From NCBI RefSeq assembly GCF_947488565.1, contig NZ_CANKZC010000001.1:434001-498000 (forward strand): a stretch of DNA of 64,000 nucleotides, read 5' to 3'. Position 1 is the first letter of the stretch, and every line of letters begins with the position of its first letter. The position numbers and the translations under genes are program-made. Shown here piece after piece: positions 6,822-16,914 of this stretch. This stretch comes from an uncultured Psychrobacter sp. Its GTDB lineage: Bacteria; Pseudomonadota; Gammaproteobacteria; Pseudomonadales; Moraxellaceae. The notes below the pieces were generated by a model that saw only the letters and a list, made by a program, of their open reading frames with translations, had not been told where the DNA came from and searched no databases.

Positions 6822-9722
6822 ATGACTCACTCTCAAAAACCTACCTTTGATACTTTTAAAGGTTTATTTAATGAAACTGAATTTGTTTATCGTCATCTAG
6901 GTTCTAACGATACCAAGCAAGCTAATATGCTAAGCGCTATTGGTTACAAAGATATGGCAAGTTTTATTAATGATACGGTCCCTGAACCAGTACGCATACA
7001 TAGAGAGTTGGATTTGCCACTTGCGATGAGTGAGCATGCAGCGCTTGCCAAATTACGTACTATGGCAGACAACATTACCGTTAATAAGAGCTATATCGGT
7101 CAAGGTTACTCGCCTGTGCGTATGCCTGCCGTTATTCAGCGTAATGTGCTAGAAAATCCAGGTTGGTATACTGCTTATACGCCTTATCAAGCTGAGATCG
7201 CTCAAGGTCGTCTAGAAGCATTGCTGAACTTCCAACAAGTTTGTATTGATTTGACTGGACTTGAGCTTGCTGGGGCCTCATTACTTGATGAAGCGACTGC
7301 CGCTGCAGAAGCGATGGCCATGTCAAAGCGTATGAGTAAAAGTAAATCAAACCAATTCTTTGTTGACGATCGTACCTACCCGCAAACACTAGATGTCATC
7401 CATACTCGTGCTAAGTATTTTGGTTGGGAAGTGGTCGTTGGTGATTTTGAACTGGCCAAATCTGGTGACTACTTTGGGGCCTTATTTCAATATGTCGGTG
7501 TCGAGGGTGATGTTAAAGACTTAACCGATGTTATTAGCGCCGTTAAGCAAAATAAAACCTACACGTCAGTCGTCAGCGACATCATGAGCTTGGTATTATT
7601 AAAATCACCTGCTGATATGGGTGCAGATCTTGCTCTAGGTAGTACGCAGCGTTTTGGTATCCCTATGGGCTTTGGCGGTCCACATGCCGCCTATTTTGCT
7701 TTCTCTGATAAAGCAAAACGCTCCGCACCTGGCCGTATCATTGGCGTCTCAAAAGACTCACAAGGCAATACTGCTCTGCGTATGGCGTTACAGACTCGCG
7801 AGCAGCACATTCGCCGCGAAAAAGCCAACTCAAATATCTGTACCTCACAAGTATTGCTTGCCAATCTTGCTGGCATGTATGCCGTCTATCATGGCCCAAG
7901 CGGTGTAAAGCGTATCGCTACTCGTATTCATGCATTTGCGACTGCTTTTGCTGATGTTATTAGCACTGCAGATAGCGACAATCAACTAAACGTCGTTCAT
8001 AAGCAGTTTTTTGATACCGTGGTGGTTGATTGTGGCTCAGAAAAGCTTGCCACGCAAATCTTCGAGAATGCAGACAATGTTGGCTACAACTTATGGCGTT
8101 TGAGTGAAAATAAACTGGGTGTGTCATTTAGTGAAATTAGTGATGAAAAAGACTTTAATGTCTTAACTCAGCTGTTTGTCAATAAATCACATGACCTACC
8201 TGAAGCGGCTTCTGTCTCTTTAGATGCGGATCATTTACGTACAGACGATATATTGACTCACCCTGTGTTTAATTCGCATCATACTGAGCATGAAATGCTG
8301 CGTTACTTAAAATCGCTTGAAGATAAAGATTTGGCGATGAACCGCAGTATGATTCCACTTGGTAGTTGTACGATGAAGCTAAACGCTACTAGTGAGATGT
8401 TACCTATTACCTGGCCTGAATTTGCAAACGTGCATCCTTTTGCACCGCGTGACCAAGTTGGTGGCTATATCGATATGATTGATAGCTTACAAGAGCAGCT
8501 AAAAGCCATTACAGGTTTTGATGATGTCTCTATGCAGCCAAACTCTGGTGCCTCAGGTGAGTATGCAGGCCTGCTGGCAATTCGTCGCTATCATGAATCA
8601 CTAGGCGAAACAGATCGTGATGTTTGCCTCATTCCTCAATCAGCGCACGGTACCAACCCTGCAACAGCAATGATGATGGGCATGAAAGTCGTCGTGGTTA
8701 AAACGGATGATAACGGTAACGTAGATATAGATGATCTTAATGCTAAGTGTGAAGAACACAGCAAAAACCTTGGCGCCTTGATGATTACTTATCCATCAAC
8801 GCATGGTGTATTTGAAGAAGGCATTCGCAAGATTTGTGACCTCATCCATAAGCATGGTGGTCAAGTCTATATGGATGGCGCTAACATGAACGCTCAGGTT
8901 GGTATCATGCAGCCTGCTGACGTTGGTGCAGACGTCCTACATATGAACCTTCACAAGACTTTTTGTATTCCACATGGTGGCGGTGGTCCTGGCATGGGTC
9001 CTATCGGTATGCAGGCACATTTGGCGCCATTTATGGCCAACCATACCATTACTCCAGTCCATAATGCGCAAAAGGACTGCTCAGCAGTATCAGCAGCACC
9101 GTATGGTTCAGCGAGTATTTTGCCGATTTCATGGATGTATATCGCGATGATGGGCCGTGATGGCTTACTCGAAGCGACCAATCTGGCACTTTTAAACGCC
9201 AACTACGTTGCCTCTCAGTTAAAAGGCCACTACCCTGTTCTATACACGGGTAAAAATGGTCAAGTCGCACACGAATGTATCATTGATATTCGTCCACTAA
9301 AAGAAGAGACAGGCATCAGCGAGAGTGATATCGCCAAACGCTTGATGGATTACGGCTTCCATGCGCCAACGATGAGCTTCCCAGTATCAGGTACCTTGAT
9401 GATTGAGCCAACCGAGTCTGAGTCTGTCGAAGAGCTAGATCGCTTTATTAGTGCCTTAAAATCTATCAAAGCTGAAGCGATGAAAGCCAAAGCGGGCGAA
9501 GATGGTTGGACGCTTGAAGACAATCCATTGGTTAATGCTCCGCATACAGCTTCTATGATCACTGATAGCGAATGGACGCATCCATACAGCCGTGATGTCG
9601 CTGCGTTCCCACTGCCTTATGTCCGTGCTCATAAGTTCTGGCCAAGTGTGGCACGCGTTGATGACGCTTATGGTGATAAGAACCTAATGTGCTCTTGCCC
9701 AAGTATCGAAAACTATATGTAG
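6822..9722 (+). CDS. gcvP: Glycine dehydrogenase (decarboxylating), P protein
   Basis: GcvP is the PLP enzyme that decarboxylates glycine and loads the aminomethyl group onto lipoyl-GcvH. The 966-residue length is that of the fused homodimeric P protein, in which the N-terminal and C-terminal halves are one chain. The PLP lysine lies in HMNLHKTFCIPHGGGGPG at about residue 712. PLGSCTMKLN and QPNSGASGEYAGL are further family signatures. AAGGA precedes the ATG by five bases. The gene is 143 bp after the nitroreductase gene and ends at a strong terminator. Confidence 0.97.
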   Translation: MTHSQKPTFDTFKGLFNETEFVYRHLGSNDTKQANMLSAIGYKDMASFINDTVPEPVRIHRELDLPLAMSEHAALAKLRTMADNITVNKSYIGQGYSPVRMPAVIQRNVLENPGWYTAYTPYQAEIAQGRLEALLNFQQVCIDLTGLELAGASLLDEATAAAEAMAMSKRMSKSKSNQFFVDDRTYPQTLDVIHTRAKYFGWEVVVGDFELAKSGDYFGALFQYVGVEGDVKDLTDVISAVKQNKTYTSVVSDIMSLVLLKSPADMGADLALGSTQRFGIPMGFGGPHAAYFAFSDKAKRSAPGRIIGVSKDSQGNTALRMALQTREQHIRREKANSNICTSQVLLANLAGMYAVYHGPSGVKRIATRIHAFATAFADVISTADSDNQLNVVHKQFFDTVVVDCGSEKLATQIFENADNVGYNLWRLSENKLGVSFSEISDEKDFNVLTQLFVNKSHDLPEAASVSLDADHLRTDDILTHPVFNSHHTEHEMLRYLKSLEDKDLAMNRSMIPLGSCTMKLNATSEMLPITWPEFANVHPFAPRDQVGGYIDMIDSLQEQLKAITGFDDVSMQPNSGASGEYAGLLAIRRYHESLGETDRDVCLIPQSAHGTNPATAMMMGMKVVVVKTDDNGNVDIDDLNAKCEEHSKNLGALMITYPSTHGVFEEGIRKICDLIHKHGGQVYMDGANMNAQVGIMQPADVGADVLHMNLHKTFCIPHGGGGPGMGPIGMQAHLAPFMANHTITPVHNAQKDCSAVSAAPYGSASILPISWMYIAMMGRDGLLEATNLALLNANYVASQLKGHYPVLYTGKNGQVAHECIIDIRPLKEETGISESDIAKRLMDYGFHAPTMSFPVSGTLMIEPTESESVEELDRFISALKSIKAEAMKAKAGEDGWTLEDNPLVNAPHTASMITDSEWTHPYSRDVAAFPLPYVRAHKFWPSVARVDDAYGDKNLMCSCPSIENYM

Positions 9723-9765
9723 TATGTGGTAACAGGTAGTCGTCTTAAGTCTTTTATATAAAAAC

Positions 9766-9805
9766 AAACCTTCAAGTCAGTAGCTGATTTGGAGGTTTTT
9801 ATTTT
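9766..9805 (+). terminator. Intrinsic terminator after gcvP
   Basis: AAACCTTCAA-GTCAG pairs with CTGATTTGG-AGGTTT, with minor mismatches, followed by TTTTATTTT. It closes the gcv locus. Confidence 0.8.
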
Positions 9806-9949
9806 GTACACTACTTACATATCTATTTAACATGAGCAATTAACACGATTATTTAACGATATACTAAAGCATATTCGTTACTTATTAATGTTCGTTACTT
9901 ATTAGTAGGCACTGCTGATCTTTATTTAATGCACTTTTTGGACAATATC

Positions 9950-10624
9950 ATGCCACAAAAAAACCGCGTCATTCTTATTCATGGTCTGCATCAAACCGCA
10001 TGGATTATGCGACCATTGGCAAAACGCTTGCAAGCCGCAGGCTTTAGTACTCATCAGTATGGTTACCGCAGTATGCGTGACAGTATTACGACCAATAGTC
10101 AGCGTCTTAATACGTGGCTTGAAGACAACCATTATCCCGACCAACCGATAGATTTGGTGGGACATAGTTTAGGCGGGCTGATTATTCGTGATTTTGTTTA
10201 TCATTATCCAAAGTGGCAGATTGGACGCTGCGTAACCCTAGGTACTCCGCATGTTGGCAGCGTTTGTGCCGATTATATTTGGCGGCTGACCCCTGCTATT
10301 GTAGGCCACTCTTACGTCGATGCATTAGACGGGACGGTGGCACCATTACCGGAACATGTCACTTTGGGAGTGATTGCAGGTAACAAGCCCTATGGTTTAG
10401 GGCAACTGTTTTTGCAGTATCATAATCGAAAATTGCGTAAAGCAGATAAGTCAAGTCCCAAGCAAGCGCTTGTGCATGATGGAACGGTATATGTAGAAGA
10501 GACTAAAATTGACAAGGCCACCGATCATATCGTCTTACCTGTCTCGCATACAGGTATGTTAGTAAATGAAACAGTGGCTAAGCAAACTGAGCACTTTTTA
10601 CGGCACGGAAAATTTAAACGCTGA
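9950..10624 (+). CDS. Alpha/beta hydrolase (lipase/esterase-like)
   Basis: The 224-residue protein starts with the typical VILIHGLHQTAW oxyanion-hole segment. The nucleophile elbow is GHSLGG at about residues 68-73. This is the fold of PGAP1-like and triacylglycerol-lipase-like hydrolases. A catalytic His is plausible in the C-terminal LPVSHTGM. An ATG 21 bases upstream is in frame, but GGA lies eight bases before the ATG at 9950. No signal peptide is seen, so it is probably cytoplasmic. It converges on rnd with a 28-bp gap and no visible terminator. Confidence 0.8.
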   Translation: MPQKNRVILIHGLHQTAWIMRPLAKRLQAAGFSTHQYGYRSMRDSITTNSQRLNTWLEDNHYPDQPIDLVGHSLGGLIIRDFVYHYPKWQIGRCVTLGTPHVGSVCADYIWRLTPAIVGHSYVDALDGTVAPLPEHVTLGVIAGNKPYGLGQLFLQYHNRKLRKADKSSPKQALVHDGTVYVEETKIDKATDHIVLPVSHTGMLVNETVAKQTEHFLRHGKFKR

Positions 10625-10652
10625 TATTTAACCAAGACAAATATCCAAACGT

Positions 10653-11999
10653 TTAAACCTTGATACCCATCCCTTGCTGCAATTCAGTTTTATGTTGTTT
10701 GATGACGGGTATCAAAGCTTGTAGCACCCATTCATTGCGCCAGCCTTTTAGTCCTTCTGGTAATTCGGCCAAATCTTTATTAAAGGCAATAATCTCATAC
10801 AGCTGACCTAACCATTTTTTACGCATGAGCACGTTAGCCGGCACGCCAAGTCTGTTAGCTTGCTCATCTATCACTTGTTGCACCGCTTTTGACAGTACTT
10901 TATTCTTAGAGCGGTATGGCGGTGGTAGACATTCTGGATGTTCAGCAGGCGCTAAGCTTTTTGCCTCTTTAATGACCTTTAGCAGCTCCTCGCCATAAAG
11001 TCGCAACATACTGCGATGCATCGTCGTCTTATGGGCAAGCGCGCGCATACTGGTTGGTTTCTCAGTGATAATCTCACGTACCGCTTGTTTTTTGATTACA
11101 AAGGTACGTGGCTGGTTGGTCGACCGTGCCAGCGCTTCACGCCAAGTAGCCACTGCTTTCAATATGGCCATCTGCTGCGAGTTATAACGATAATCTGCCA
11201 TCGTCAAGTACATTGCTTCATCCTCAACATGCTGCACCTTATATAGCTCATGAGCGTAGAGCTGGCAATCCTCCCATACATAATCATATAAACCTTGCTT
11301 TTTTAATTCATATTCCAGACTCAAATATAGCGCAGGTAAAAAACGCACATCATCAATGGCATATTGTTCTTGTTCATCCGATAACGGACGTTGTAGCCAA
11401 TCAGACTGGCTTTGCTCCTTATCAATTTGCATGTCCAACTGGTCATCAAGCGCTTGCTGATAGCCCATTTGCAGTTGACCCGTTAAATAAGACAGCGCAA
11501 TCTGGGTATCAAAAATATTGGTTAATGGTGGGCAACCAGAGAGTAGATAGAAGATACCCAAATCTTCTCCGCAAGCATGCCAAATCGCCACATCGACTTC
11601 AGTTAGCACGTGCCAAAGTTCAGCTAGTTGTAGTTGCGGCGCATCTAATAGATAAATATGATCGCCAGTATTAAGCTGCACCAATGCCAAGCGTGGATAG
11701 TAGGTATCACGCTTGATAAATTCAGTATCTAACGCCACCCGTCCGCAAACTTCTAAGGCTTTGATGACCTCATCCAACTGTCCTTGCTCACGTACCCAAG
11801 TGACAGACGCTTCACCTGCTATATCTAGCAATGCGTCAATATCTGGCTCGGCAGGCATGTCTACCACATTAGCGTCTGCATGCGTTTGATCATCGTCAAC
11901 GCCTTCTATTGCAACGGCTTGCAAAACATCATCTTGAGATGAATTGACTTGAGATAAACTGGTTTGGGAGGTTGAATCAAAAGCGCTTAGATCAGACAC
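10653..11999 (-). CDS. rnd: Ribonuclease D
   Basis: RNase D is a DEDD-family 3'-5' exoribonuclease that trims tRNA precursors. At 448 residues it is longer than the roughly 375 of the E. coli enzyme. The difference is an acidic, Ser/Gln-rich N-terminal extension of about 65-70 residues. The DEDD motifs are visible: LDTEFIKRDTYYPRLALVQL, WHACGEDLGIF, and YAIDDVRFLPALY. An HRDC-like region follows (MAILKAVATWREALAR). The start codon is GTG at 11997-11999, with AGG upstream. It is monocistronic on the minus strand. Confidence 0.92.
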   Translation of the reverse strand: MSDLSAFDSTSQTSLSQVNSSQDDVLQAVAIEGVDDDQTHADANVVDMPAEPDIDALLDIAGEASVTWVREQGQLDEVIKALEVCGRVALDTEFIKRDTYYPRLALVQLNTGDHIYLLDAPQLQLAELWHVLTEVDVAIWHACGEDLGIFYLLSGCPPLTNIFDTQIALSYLTGQLQMGYQQALDDQLDMQIDKEQSQSDWLQRPLSDEQEQYAIDDVRFLPALYLSLEYELKKQGLYDYVWEDCQLYAHELYKVQHVEDEAMYLTMADYRYNSQQMAILKAVATWREALARSTNQPRTFVIKKQAVREIITEKPTSMRALAHKTTMHRSMLRLYGEELLKVIKEAKSLAPAEHPECLPPPYRSKNKVLSKAVQQVIDEQANRLGVPANVLMRKKWLGQLYEIIAFNKDLAELPEGLKGWRNEWVLQALIPVIKQHKTELQQGMGIKV

Positions 12000-12201
12000 G
12001 GGCAGATACCTGCTTAAATAGAAGAAAGAAGAGCGCTATCAATAGCGCTTAAAGACGATAAAAGAAAATTATAGCAAATTCGCGTTCAAGTTTTGGCGCG
12101 TTTCGTATGACAGCGTCTAGTATAAAACAATAAATACGCGTATAAAAATTTACATACTTAAAGCATTATGTCCGAACCCAAACATATAGCCTTTGTGTAC
12201 A

Positions 12202-12795
12202 TTATAAAAAGGAGCGATTTTGTAGCGCCTGACCCAATGTCATACTATCTAGATATTCAAGCTCGCCGCCTATGGGTACGCCTTGTGCCAAACGTGTGAC
12301 TTTATTGACATGACGGCCTACTGCTTCACTGATAAAGTGAGCAGTTGTCTGACCTTCAACAGTGGTACCTGTTGCCAATATCAGCTCCTCAACCTGCTCT
12401 TGTTTAACACGCCATACCAGCTGATCAATGTTTAAATCATCAGCGCTAATACCATCAATCGGTGACAGATGCCCACCTAAAACAAAATAGCGTCCACGGT
12501 AGCCTGCGGTTTGCTCAATGGCCATGACGTCAGCGGCGGTTTCAACCACACATAACAATCCATCATCACGTCTTGGATCTTGGCACAGCGGACAAACCGC
12601 CTCATCACTAAAGCTATGGCAACGCTGACACTCAACAATATCGCGCATTGCCTCATCAAGTGCTTGAGCAAGCACCATCCCTTGCGGACGTTTTTTGGTA
12701 AGTAGGTGGAGTGCCATACGCTGGGCACTTTTTTGCCCAACCCCTGGTAAAATACGCAGCTGTTTAACCAGCTGATCAAATTTAGCTGTAAGCAA
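12202..12795 (-). CDS. recR: Recombination protein RecR
   Basis: RecR works with RecF and RecO to load RecA at single-strand gaps. The 197-residue length is standard. The N-terminal helix-hairpin-helix ([20 protein letters not shown]) is followed by a zinc finger with Cys at about 56, 59, 68 and 71, then a Toprim domain (LCVVE). The start is TTG, supported by AAGGAAG seven bases upstream. ybaB lies just upstream on the same strand, the usual ybaB-recR arrangement, but with a terminator-like hairpin between them. Confidence 0.95.
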   Translation of the reverse strand: MLTAKFDQLVKQLRILPGVGQKSAQRMALHLLTKKRPQGMVLAQALDEAMRDIVECQRCHSFSDEAVCPLCQDPRRDDGLLCVVETAADVMAIEQTAGYRGRYFVLGGHLSPIDGISADDLNIDQLVWRVKQEQVEELILATGTTVEGQTTAHFISEAVGRHVNKVTRLAQGVPIGGELEYLDSMTLGQALQNRSFL

Positions 12796-12828
12796 ATCTG
12801 CTTCCTTTATCTATAAACCGTAGATATA

Positions 12829-12863
12829 AAAATGGGGTCGCATCCTATAGATAACAACCCCAT
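12829..12863 (-). terminator. Intrinsic terminator between ybaB and recR
   Basis: Read on the minus strand, ATGGGGT and ACCCCAT form a 7-bp stem followed by TTTTTATAT. It would partly or fully stop ybaB transcripts before recR. Confidence 0.6.
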
Positions 12864-12902
12864 CATGGTCCACAAAATGTAGTAATTACAGCAAATTAAG
12901 AC

Positions 12903-13232
12903 TTAGAATAAACCTTGCATACCTGGTGGCAGACCCATACCTGACGTCGCGCCAGCCATTGTTTCTTCATATAGCTCATCTGCTTGACGGACCGCATCAT
13001 TAATAGCAGCAGCGATCAAATCTTCAATCATATCAGGCTCATCTTCAAGCAAGCTTGGATCGATACTTAAGCGCTTAACCACGTGACGACCAGTCATAGT
13101 AACTTTTACTAGACCACTACCCGCCTCTGCTTGGACTTCTTTATTGGCTAGATCCTTTTTTGCGGTTTCAACATTGGCTTCGACCTTTTTTTGCATTGTC
13201 TGAGCTTGTTGCATAAGTGCTTGGATGTTCAT
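12903..13232 (-). CDS. ybaB: YbaB/EbfC nucleoid-associated protein
   Basis: This 109-residue protein begins with [17 protein letters not shown] and contains a typical [15 protein letters not shown] beta segment and a C-terminal [10 protein letters not shown] tail, all characteristic of YbaB/EbfC. The family forms tweezer-like dimers that bind DNA. AGAGG precedes the ATG. The position immediately before recR is conserved in many bacteria. Confidence 0.95.
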   Translation of the reverse strand: MNIQALMQQAQTMQKKVEANVETAKKDLANKEVQAEAGSGLVKVTMTGRHVVKRLSIDPSLLEDEPDMIEDLIAAAINDAVRQADELYEETMAGATSGMGLPPGMQGLF

Positions 13233-13317
13233 AATTGCCTCTTTGTTTTATATTGATGAATGATAAATAGCTTTTGATCATAAAATTAATACGATAACGT
13301 TGATTATACCGTCATCT

Positions 13318-14610
13318 TTATAAACTGTCTAAACCACGCGCCAAATCTTTGATAATGTCTTCCACATCTTCTAGTCCTACTGATAACCGAATAAGCCCAT
13401 CTTTGACACCAGCCTCAGCGCGCGCCTCAGGGGTAAGCCTAAAATGAGTCGTGGTCGCAGGATGGGTAACGGTGGTTTTGGCATCTCCCAAATTATTAGT
13501 AATAGAGACCATTTGTGTTGAGTCAATGACATGCCAAGCAGCTTCTTTTGTGTCGCGATCATTGGCTTGGTTGTTGGCAGCAGACGCTTTAACCTCAAAT
13601 CCCATAATGGCGCCATAGCCATTCTTCATATGATGCTGACGCTTGGTAAGCTCATGAGAGGGATGATCTAAGAGCCCTGAAAAGTGTACTTTACTGACGT
13701 TAGGATGATTGACCAAAAACTCTGCCACTTGATTGGCATTGGCACAGTGCGCCTGCATACGTAATTTAAGGGTCTCAAGTCCTTTAGTAAAGACCCAAGC
13801 ATTGAACGGACTCATGCTAATACCGCCTGAGCGCACAACGGTAAATGCTGCTTGCATTAGCTTATCACTACCGACAAGCGCGCCGCCTAATACTCGGCCT
13901 TGACCGTCCAAGTATTTGGTTGCAGAATGAATAACCACATCAGCTCCTAAGTTTAACGGCCGCTGTAGCGCTGGCGTGGCGAAGCAATTGTCAACGACTA
14001 GTAATACATCATTGGCTTTACAAAGCTGACTCAGATATCCAATATCACAAATCTGCGCCAAAGGATTACTTGGGCTTTCACAATAAATCACCTTAGTGTT
14101 TGGTCGTATGGCATTTGCCCATGCGTCATTGTCAAAGCAATCGACATAGCTGACTTCAACACCAAACTTAGCCATGTAATTATTGAATAAACCAATGGAT
14201 GAGCCAAAGAGCTGGTTGGCTGCAAGCAGATGATCACCTGCTTTTAGATAGGCCAAGCACATAGTCAAAATCGCACCCATACCTGAGGCTGTGGCAACCG
14301 CACGTTCACCGTTTTCAAGTGCGGCTAGGCGACGCTCAAAGGTACGCACGCTGGGGTTAGTATGGCGCGAATAGACGTTACCAGTCTTTGTTCCATTAAA
14401 ATGCGCAGCGGCATCACTTGCAGAAGTATAGACATAAGAGCTGGTGGTAAAGATAGGTTCGGCGTGCTCTCCTTCATCAGTACGATGCTGCCCTGCACGA
14501 ACTGCAATAGTCTGCATGCCGTAATCGAGGTCTAGGTCTAAAGCATCATTGCGCCAGTTTGGGTCCAGTGGATTTGAATTGCTTTCATCATGTGCTTGCG
14601 ACTGACTCAT
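13318..14610 (-). CDS. metZ: O-succinylhomoserine sulfhydrylase
   Basis: This is a gamma-family Cys/Met-metabolism PLP enzyme. The PLP lysine lies in HSATKYLDGQGRVLGG, and RHTNPSVRTFERRLAALE and DNCFATPALQRP are family landmarks. The sequence begins with the MetZ-type RAGQHRTDEGEHAEPIFTTSSY. MetZ makes homocysteine directly from O-succinylhomoserine and sulfide. The frame can be extended 17 residues upstream to 14661. I prefer the ATG at 14608-14610, preceded by GGA, giving 430 residues with a hydrophilic lead. It could also be annotated cystathionine gamma-synthase, but the sequence is closer to MetZ. Confidence 0.88.
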   Translation of the reverse strand: MSQSQAHDESNSNPLDPNWRNDALDLDLDYGMQTIAVRAGQHRTDEGEHAEPIFTTSSYVYTSASDAAAHFNGTKTGNVYSRHTNPSVRTFERRLAALENGERAVATASGMGAILTMCLAYLKAGDHLLAANQLFGSSIGLFNNYMAKFGVEVSYVDCFDNDAWANAIRPNTKVIYCESPSNPLAQICDIGYLSQLCKANDVLLVVDNCFATPALQRPLNLGADVVIHSATKYLDGQGRVLGGALVGSDKLMQAAFTVVRSGGISMSPFNAWVFTKGLETLKLRMQAHCANANQVAEFLVNHPNVSKVHFSGLLDHPSHELTKRQHHMKNGYGAIMGFEVKASAANNQANDRDTKEAAWHVIDSTQMVSITNNLGDAKTTVTHPATTTHFRLTPEARAEAGVKDGLIRLSVGLEDVEDIIKDLARGLDSL

Positions 14611-14661
14611 AAGTTTTCCGTTACTATGGTTGGTATTGACACTGCTGATTATAGTTTCCAT

Positions 14662-15056
14662 GATACATAAGTCAAAGCGCTTATCATATCATGCTCCCAT
14701 ATATCAGACGTTAGATTTCAGGTATTGCTTTTACTTGTTTGTCTGTTTCAAATTTAAAACACTTAACGTTTATAGTCAGTTTTAAGCACTGACTGTGCGT
14801 TGTTTTTGACGGCCTTATGGTTAAATAATAAAACCTAGTCTCAGCTTAAGCTATTATAGCAACGTGAGTGACTACCAATCTAAGAAAAATAACGTATTTT
14901 TGATAGGCAGATACTGCATCACCTGCTAAGCTTGGCAGCATTTTTAACTAGGCTTTAAACGTTGCTATTACATACCTTATAAACAATGCTATTATTCCCC
15001 CACATTAGTCTATATAAATTTCAGTACATTTTAAAACTTATCAAGGTAAACCAGTT
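14662..15056. other. Intergenic region between divergent metZ and the PLD gene
   Basis: This 395-bp AT-rich stretch should hold both promoters. I see a small inverted repeat, AGTCAG/CTGACT near 14776, but no riboswitch or gene. Confidence 0.5.
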
Positions 15057-16700
15057 ATGTCGATGTTAAGTAGAGAGCCGAGCAGCTTGTCACTGAGTCT
15101 AACACTTGGCCTAACATTAGGTCTTAGTGGATGCCAAAGCTTGCCAAAACAGCCGCATCTGCCTGAAAGCCAAGCGTTATCAGCCCGTGTTAATGCTCTA
15201 TACCAACAAGACAGTAGTCTGGACAATACTCAAGGTAAAAACAGCACCAGCAGTAACAACGACTTAGTGGCATCCATCAGTGAACAAAACGACATACACC
15301 CTGAGCTATCAGGCTACCATCCTATTGTCACTGGTGCGAATGCTTTTGCGTCACGAAGTATCCTAACTGATATGGCCACTCGCAGTATTGATGTACAGTA
15401 CTATATTTGGCATGATGACCAAGCAGGTCAGCTGTTGCTAAAAGATTTGTGGAAAGCTGCTGAACGCGGGGTAATCGTACGCTTACTACTTGATGATTTT
15501 AATAACAATGCAAAACTTGATCAGCACTTATTACGTTTTGCCAGCCATCCAAATATCGCTGTTCGCATTATCAATCCTTTAATGCATCGTAAGGTTCAAG
15601 CGATGAACTTTGTCACCGGTTTGCCGCGTATCAACAGACGCATGCATAATAAAAGCATGACTTTTGATAAACAAATTACCGTTATTGGAGGTCGCAACAT
15701 TGGTAACGAATACCTTAGTAATGATCAAAGCAGTCAATTTGCTGATTTAGACGTGCTACTTATTGGCAAAGTAGTCGCTGATATTGATAACAGTTTTATG
15801 AGCTACTGGTCAGCCCCTATATCCTTCGATATTGAAACGCTCGTCACTCTCGATAAAAACACTACCAGTAATTTTTTGACAGGATTAGATAAATTAGATG
15901 GAGATGAAAAGAGCCGTTCTAGCGACAGTTTAACGATTTATAAAGCAGCCATTGAAGACTCCTCTATCGATACTGACCTGATTAATAAGCGCGTACCATT
16001 TCGTTGGACAGATATGCAGTTCTTAAGTGATGATGTTGGCAAATTGACCAAAACTGTCCCCACTGACAGCAACTTAGTCCATCAGTTAAGAACCCTACTT
16101 GGAAGCCCCTCTGAAAAGCTAACCATCATCTCATCTTATTTTGTCCCAACCAAAGAAGGTGTAGATACGTTAGTACAACTGGCAGAATCAGGAATTGATA
16201 TAAAGATTTTGACCAACTCTTTTAATGCAACTGACGTAACTGCTGTGCATTCTGGTTATAGCAAGTGGCGTCCTCATCTACTCGGCGCTGGCGTCAAAAT
16301 ATATGAGTTAAAATCAACCGCTAGTGAAGAAAAGCGCGAAAACAAATTATGGAAAGCGCGCAGTCAGTCGTCAACCAGCTTACATGCAAAGACCTTCGCT
16401 GTAGATGACCATCAAGTCTTCATTGGTTCCTATAATGTTGACCCCCGCTCAGCTAATATTAACACTGAAATGGGCGTGATTATCAATGACGATGAGCTGG
16501 CAAGACAACTACATGAAGCGCTCAGTGACGATCTGTTAAGTCAAGCTTATGAAGTAAAGTTAATAGATAACAATAAGTTACAATGGCATACGCTCGAAAA
16601 TGGAGAAAAAGTGGTGTATGATTCAGAACCAAAAGTAGATTTGACTGATCACTTATGGCTAACTGTCATGTCTTGGTTACCTATTGATTGGTTGTTGTAA
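15057..16700 (+). CDS. Phospholipase D-family (cardiolipin synthase-like) lipoprotein
   Basis: The 547-residue protein begins with a signal peptide ending in the lipobox LSGC (Cys at about residue 25), so it is predicted to be a lipoprotein. Two HKD motifs are present: HNKSMTFDKQITVIGGRNIG in the first half and SLHAKTFAVDDHQVFIGSYN in the second. Such proteins act on phosphodiesters, often as cardiolipin synthase-like enzymes. It resembles the periplasmic PLD-type ClsC/YmdC group. A Ser/Thr/Asn-rich linker follows the signal peptide. AAGG lies before the ATG and a terminator follows the gene. Confidence 0.88.
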   Translation: MSMLSREPSSLSLSLTLGLTLGLSGCQSLPKQPHLPESQALSARVNALYQQDSSLDNTQGKNSTSSNNDLVASISEQNDIHPELSGYHPIVTGANAFASRSILTDMATRSIDVQYYIWHDDQAGQLLLKDLWKAAERGVIVRLLLDDFNNNAKLDQHLLRFASHPNIAVRIINPLMHRKVQAMNFVTGLPRINRRMHNKSMTFDKQITVIGGRNIGNEYLSNDQSSQFADLDVLLIGKVVADIDNSFMSYWSAPISFDIETLVTLDKNTTSNFLTGLDKLDGDEKSRSSDSLTIYKAAIEDSSIDTDLINKRVPFRWTDMQFLSDDVGKLTKTVPTDSNLVHQLRTLLGSPSEKLTIISSYFVPTKEGVDTLVQLAESGIDIKILTNSFNATDVTAVHSGYSKWRPHLLGAGVKIYELKSTASEEKRENKLWKARSQSSTSLHAKTFAVDDHQVFIGSYNVDPRSANINTEMGVIINDDELARQLHEALSDDLLSQAYEVKLIDNNKLQWHTLENGEKVVYDSEPKVDLTDHLWLTVMSWLPIDWLL

Positions 16701-16810
16701 ATACCAACGATGTCTTCTTTTAACGTTATCAATATCATTGCTTATTACATAGTCCAAAAATATTTTTGTCAAAACCTTTTTAAATAAAACGTTCTAAAGT
16801 ATTCCTCTGG

Positions 16811-16847
16811 CAAACCAGCATTTACCCATGTTGGTTTGTCGTTTTTT
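16811..16847 (+). terminator. Intrinsic terminator after the PLD-family gene
   Basis: CAAACCA-G-CAT pairs with ATG-T-TGGTTTG, followed by TCGTTTTTT. Confidence 0.75.
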
Positions 16848-16914
16848 ATGATGGTCGGTTATCTCATGATGACCGTCTCAACAACCACTTTTATATGTGG
16901 ATGCGTGATCAATT

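Noticed and set aside
8951..9270. Minus-strand frames inside gcvP
   Set aside because: They lie opposite the conserved PLP-binding region of GcvP and have no ribosome binding site.
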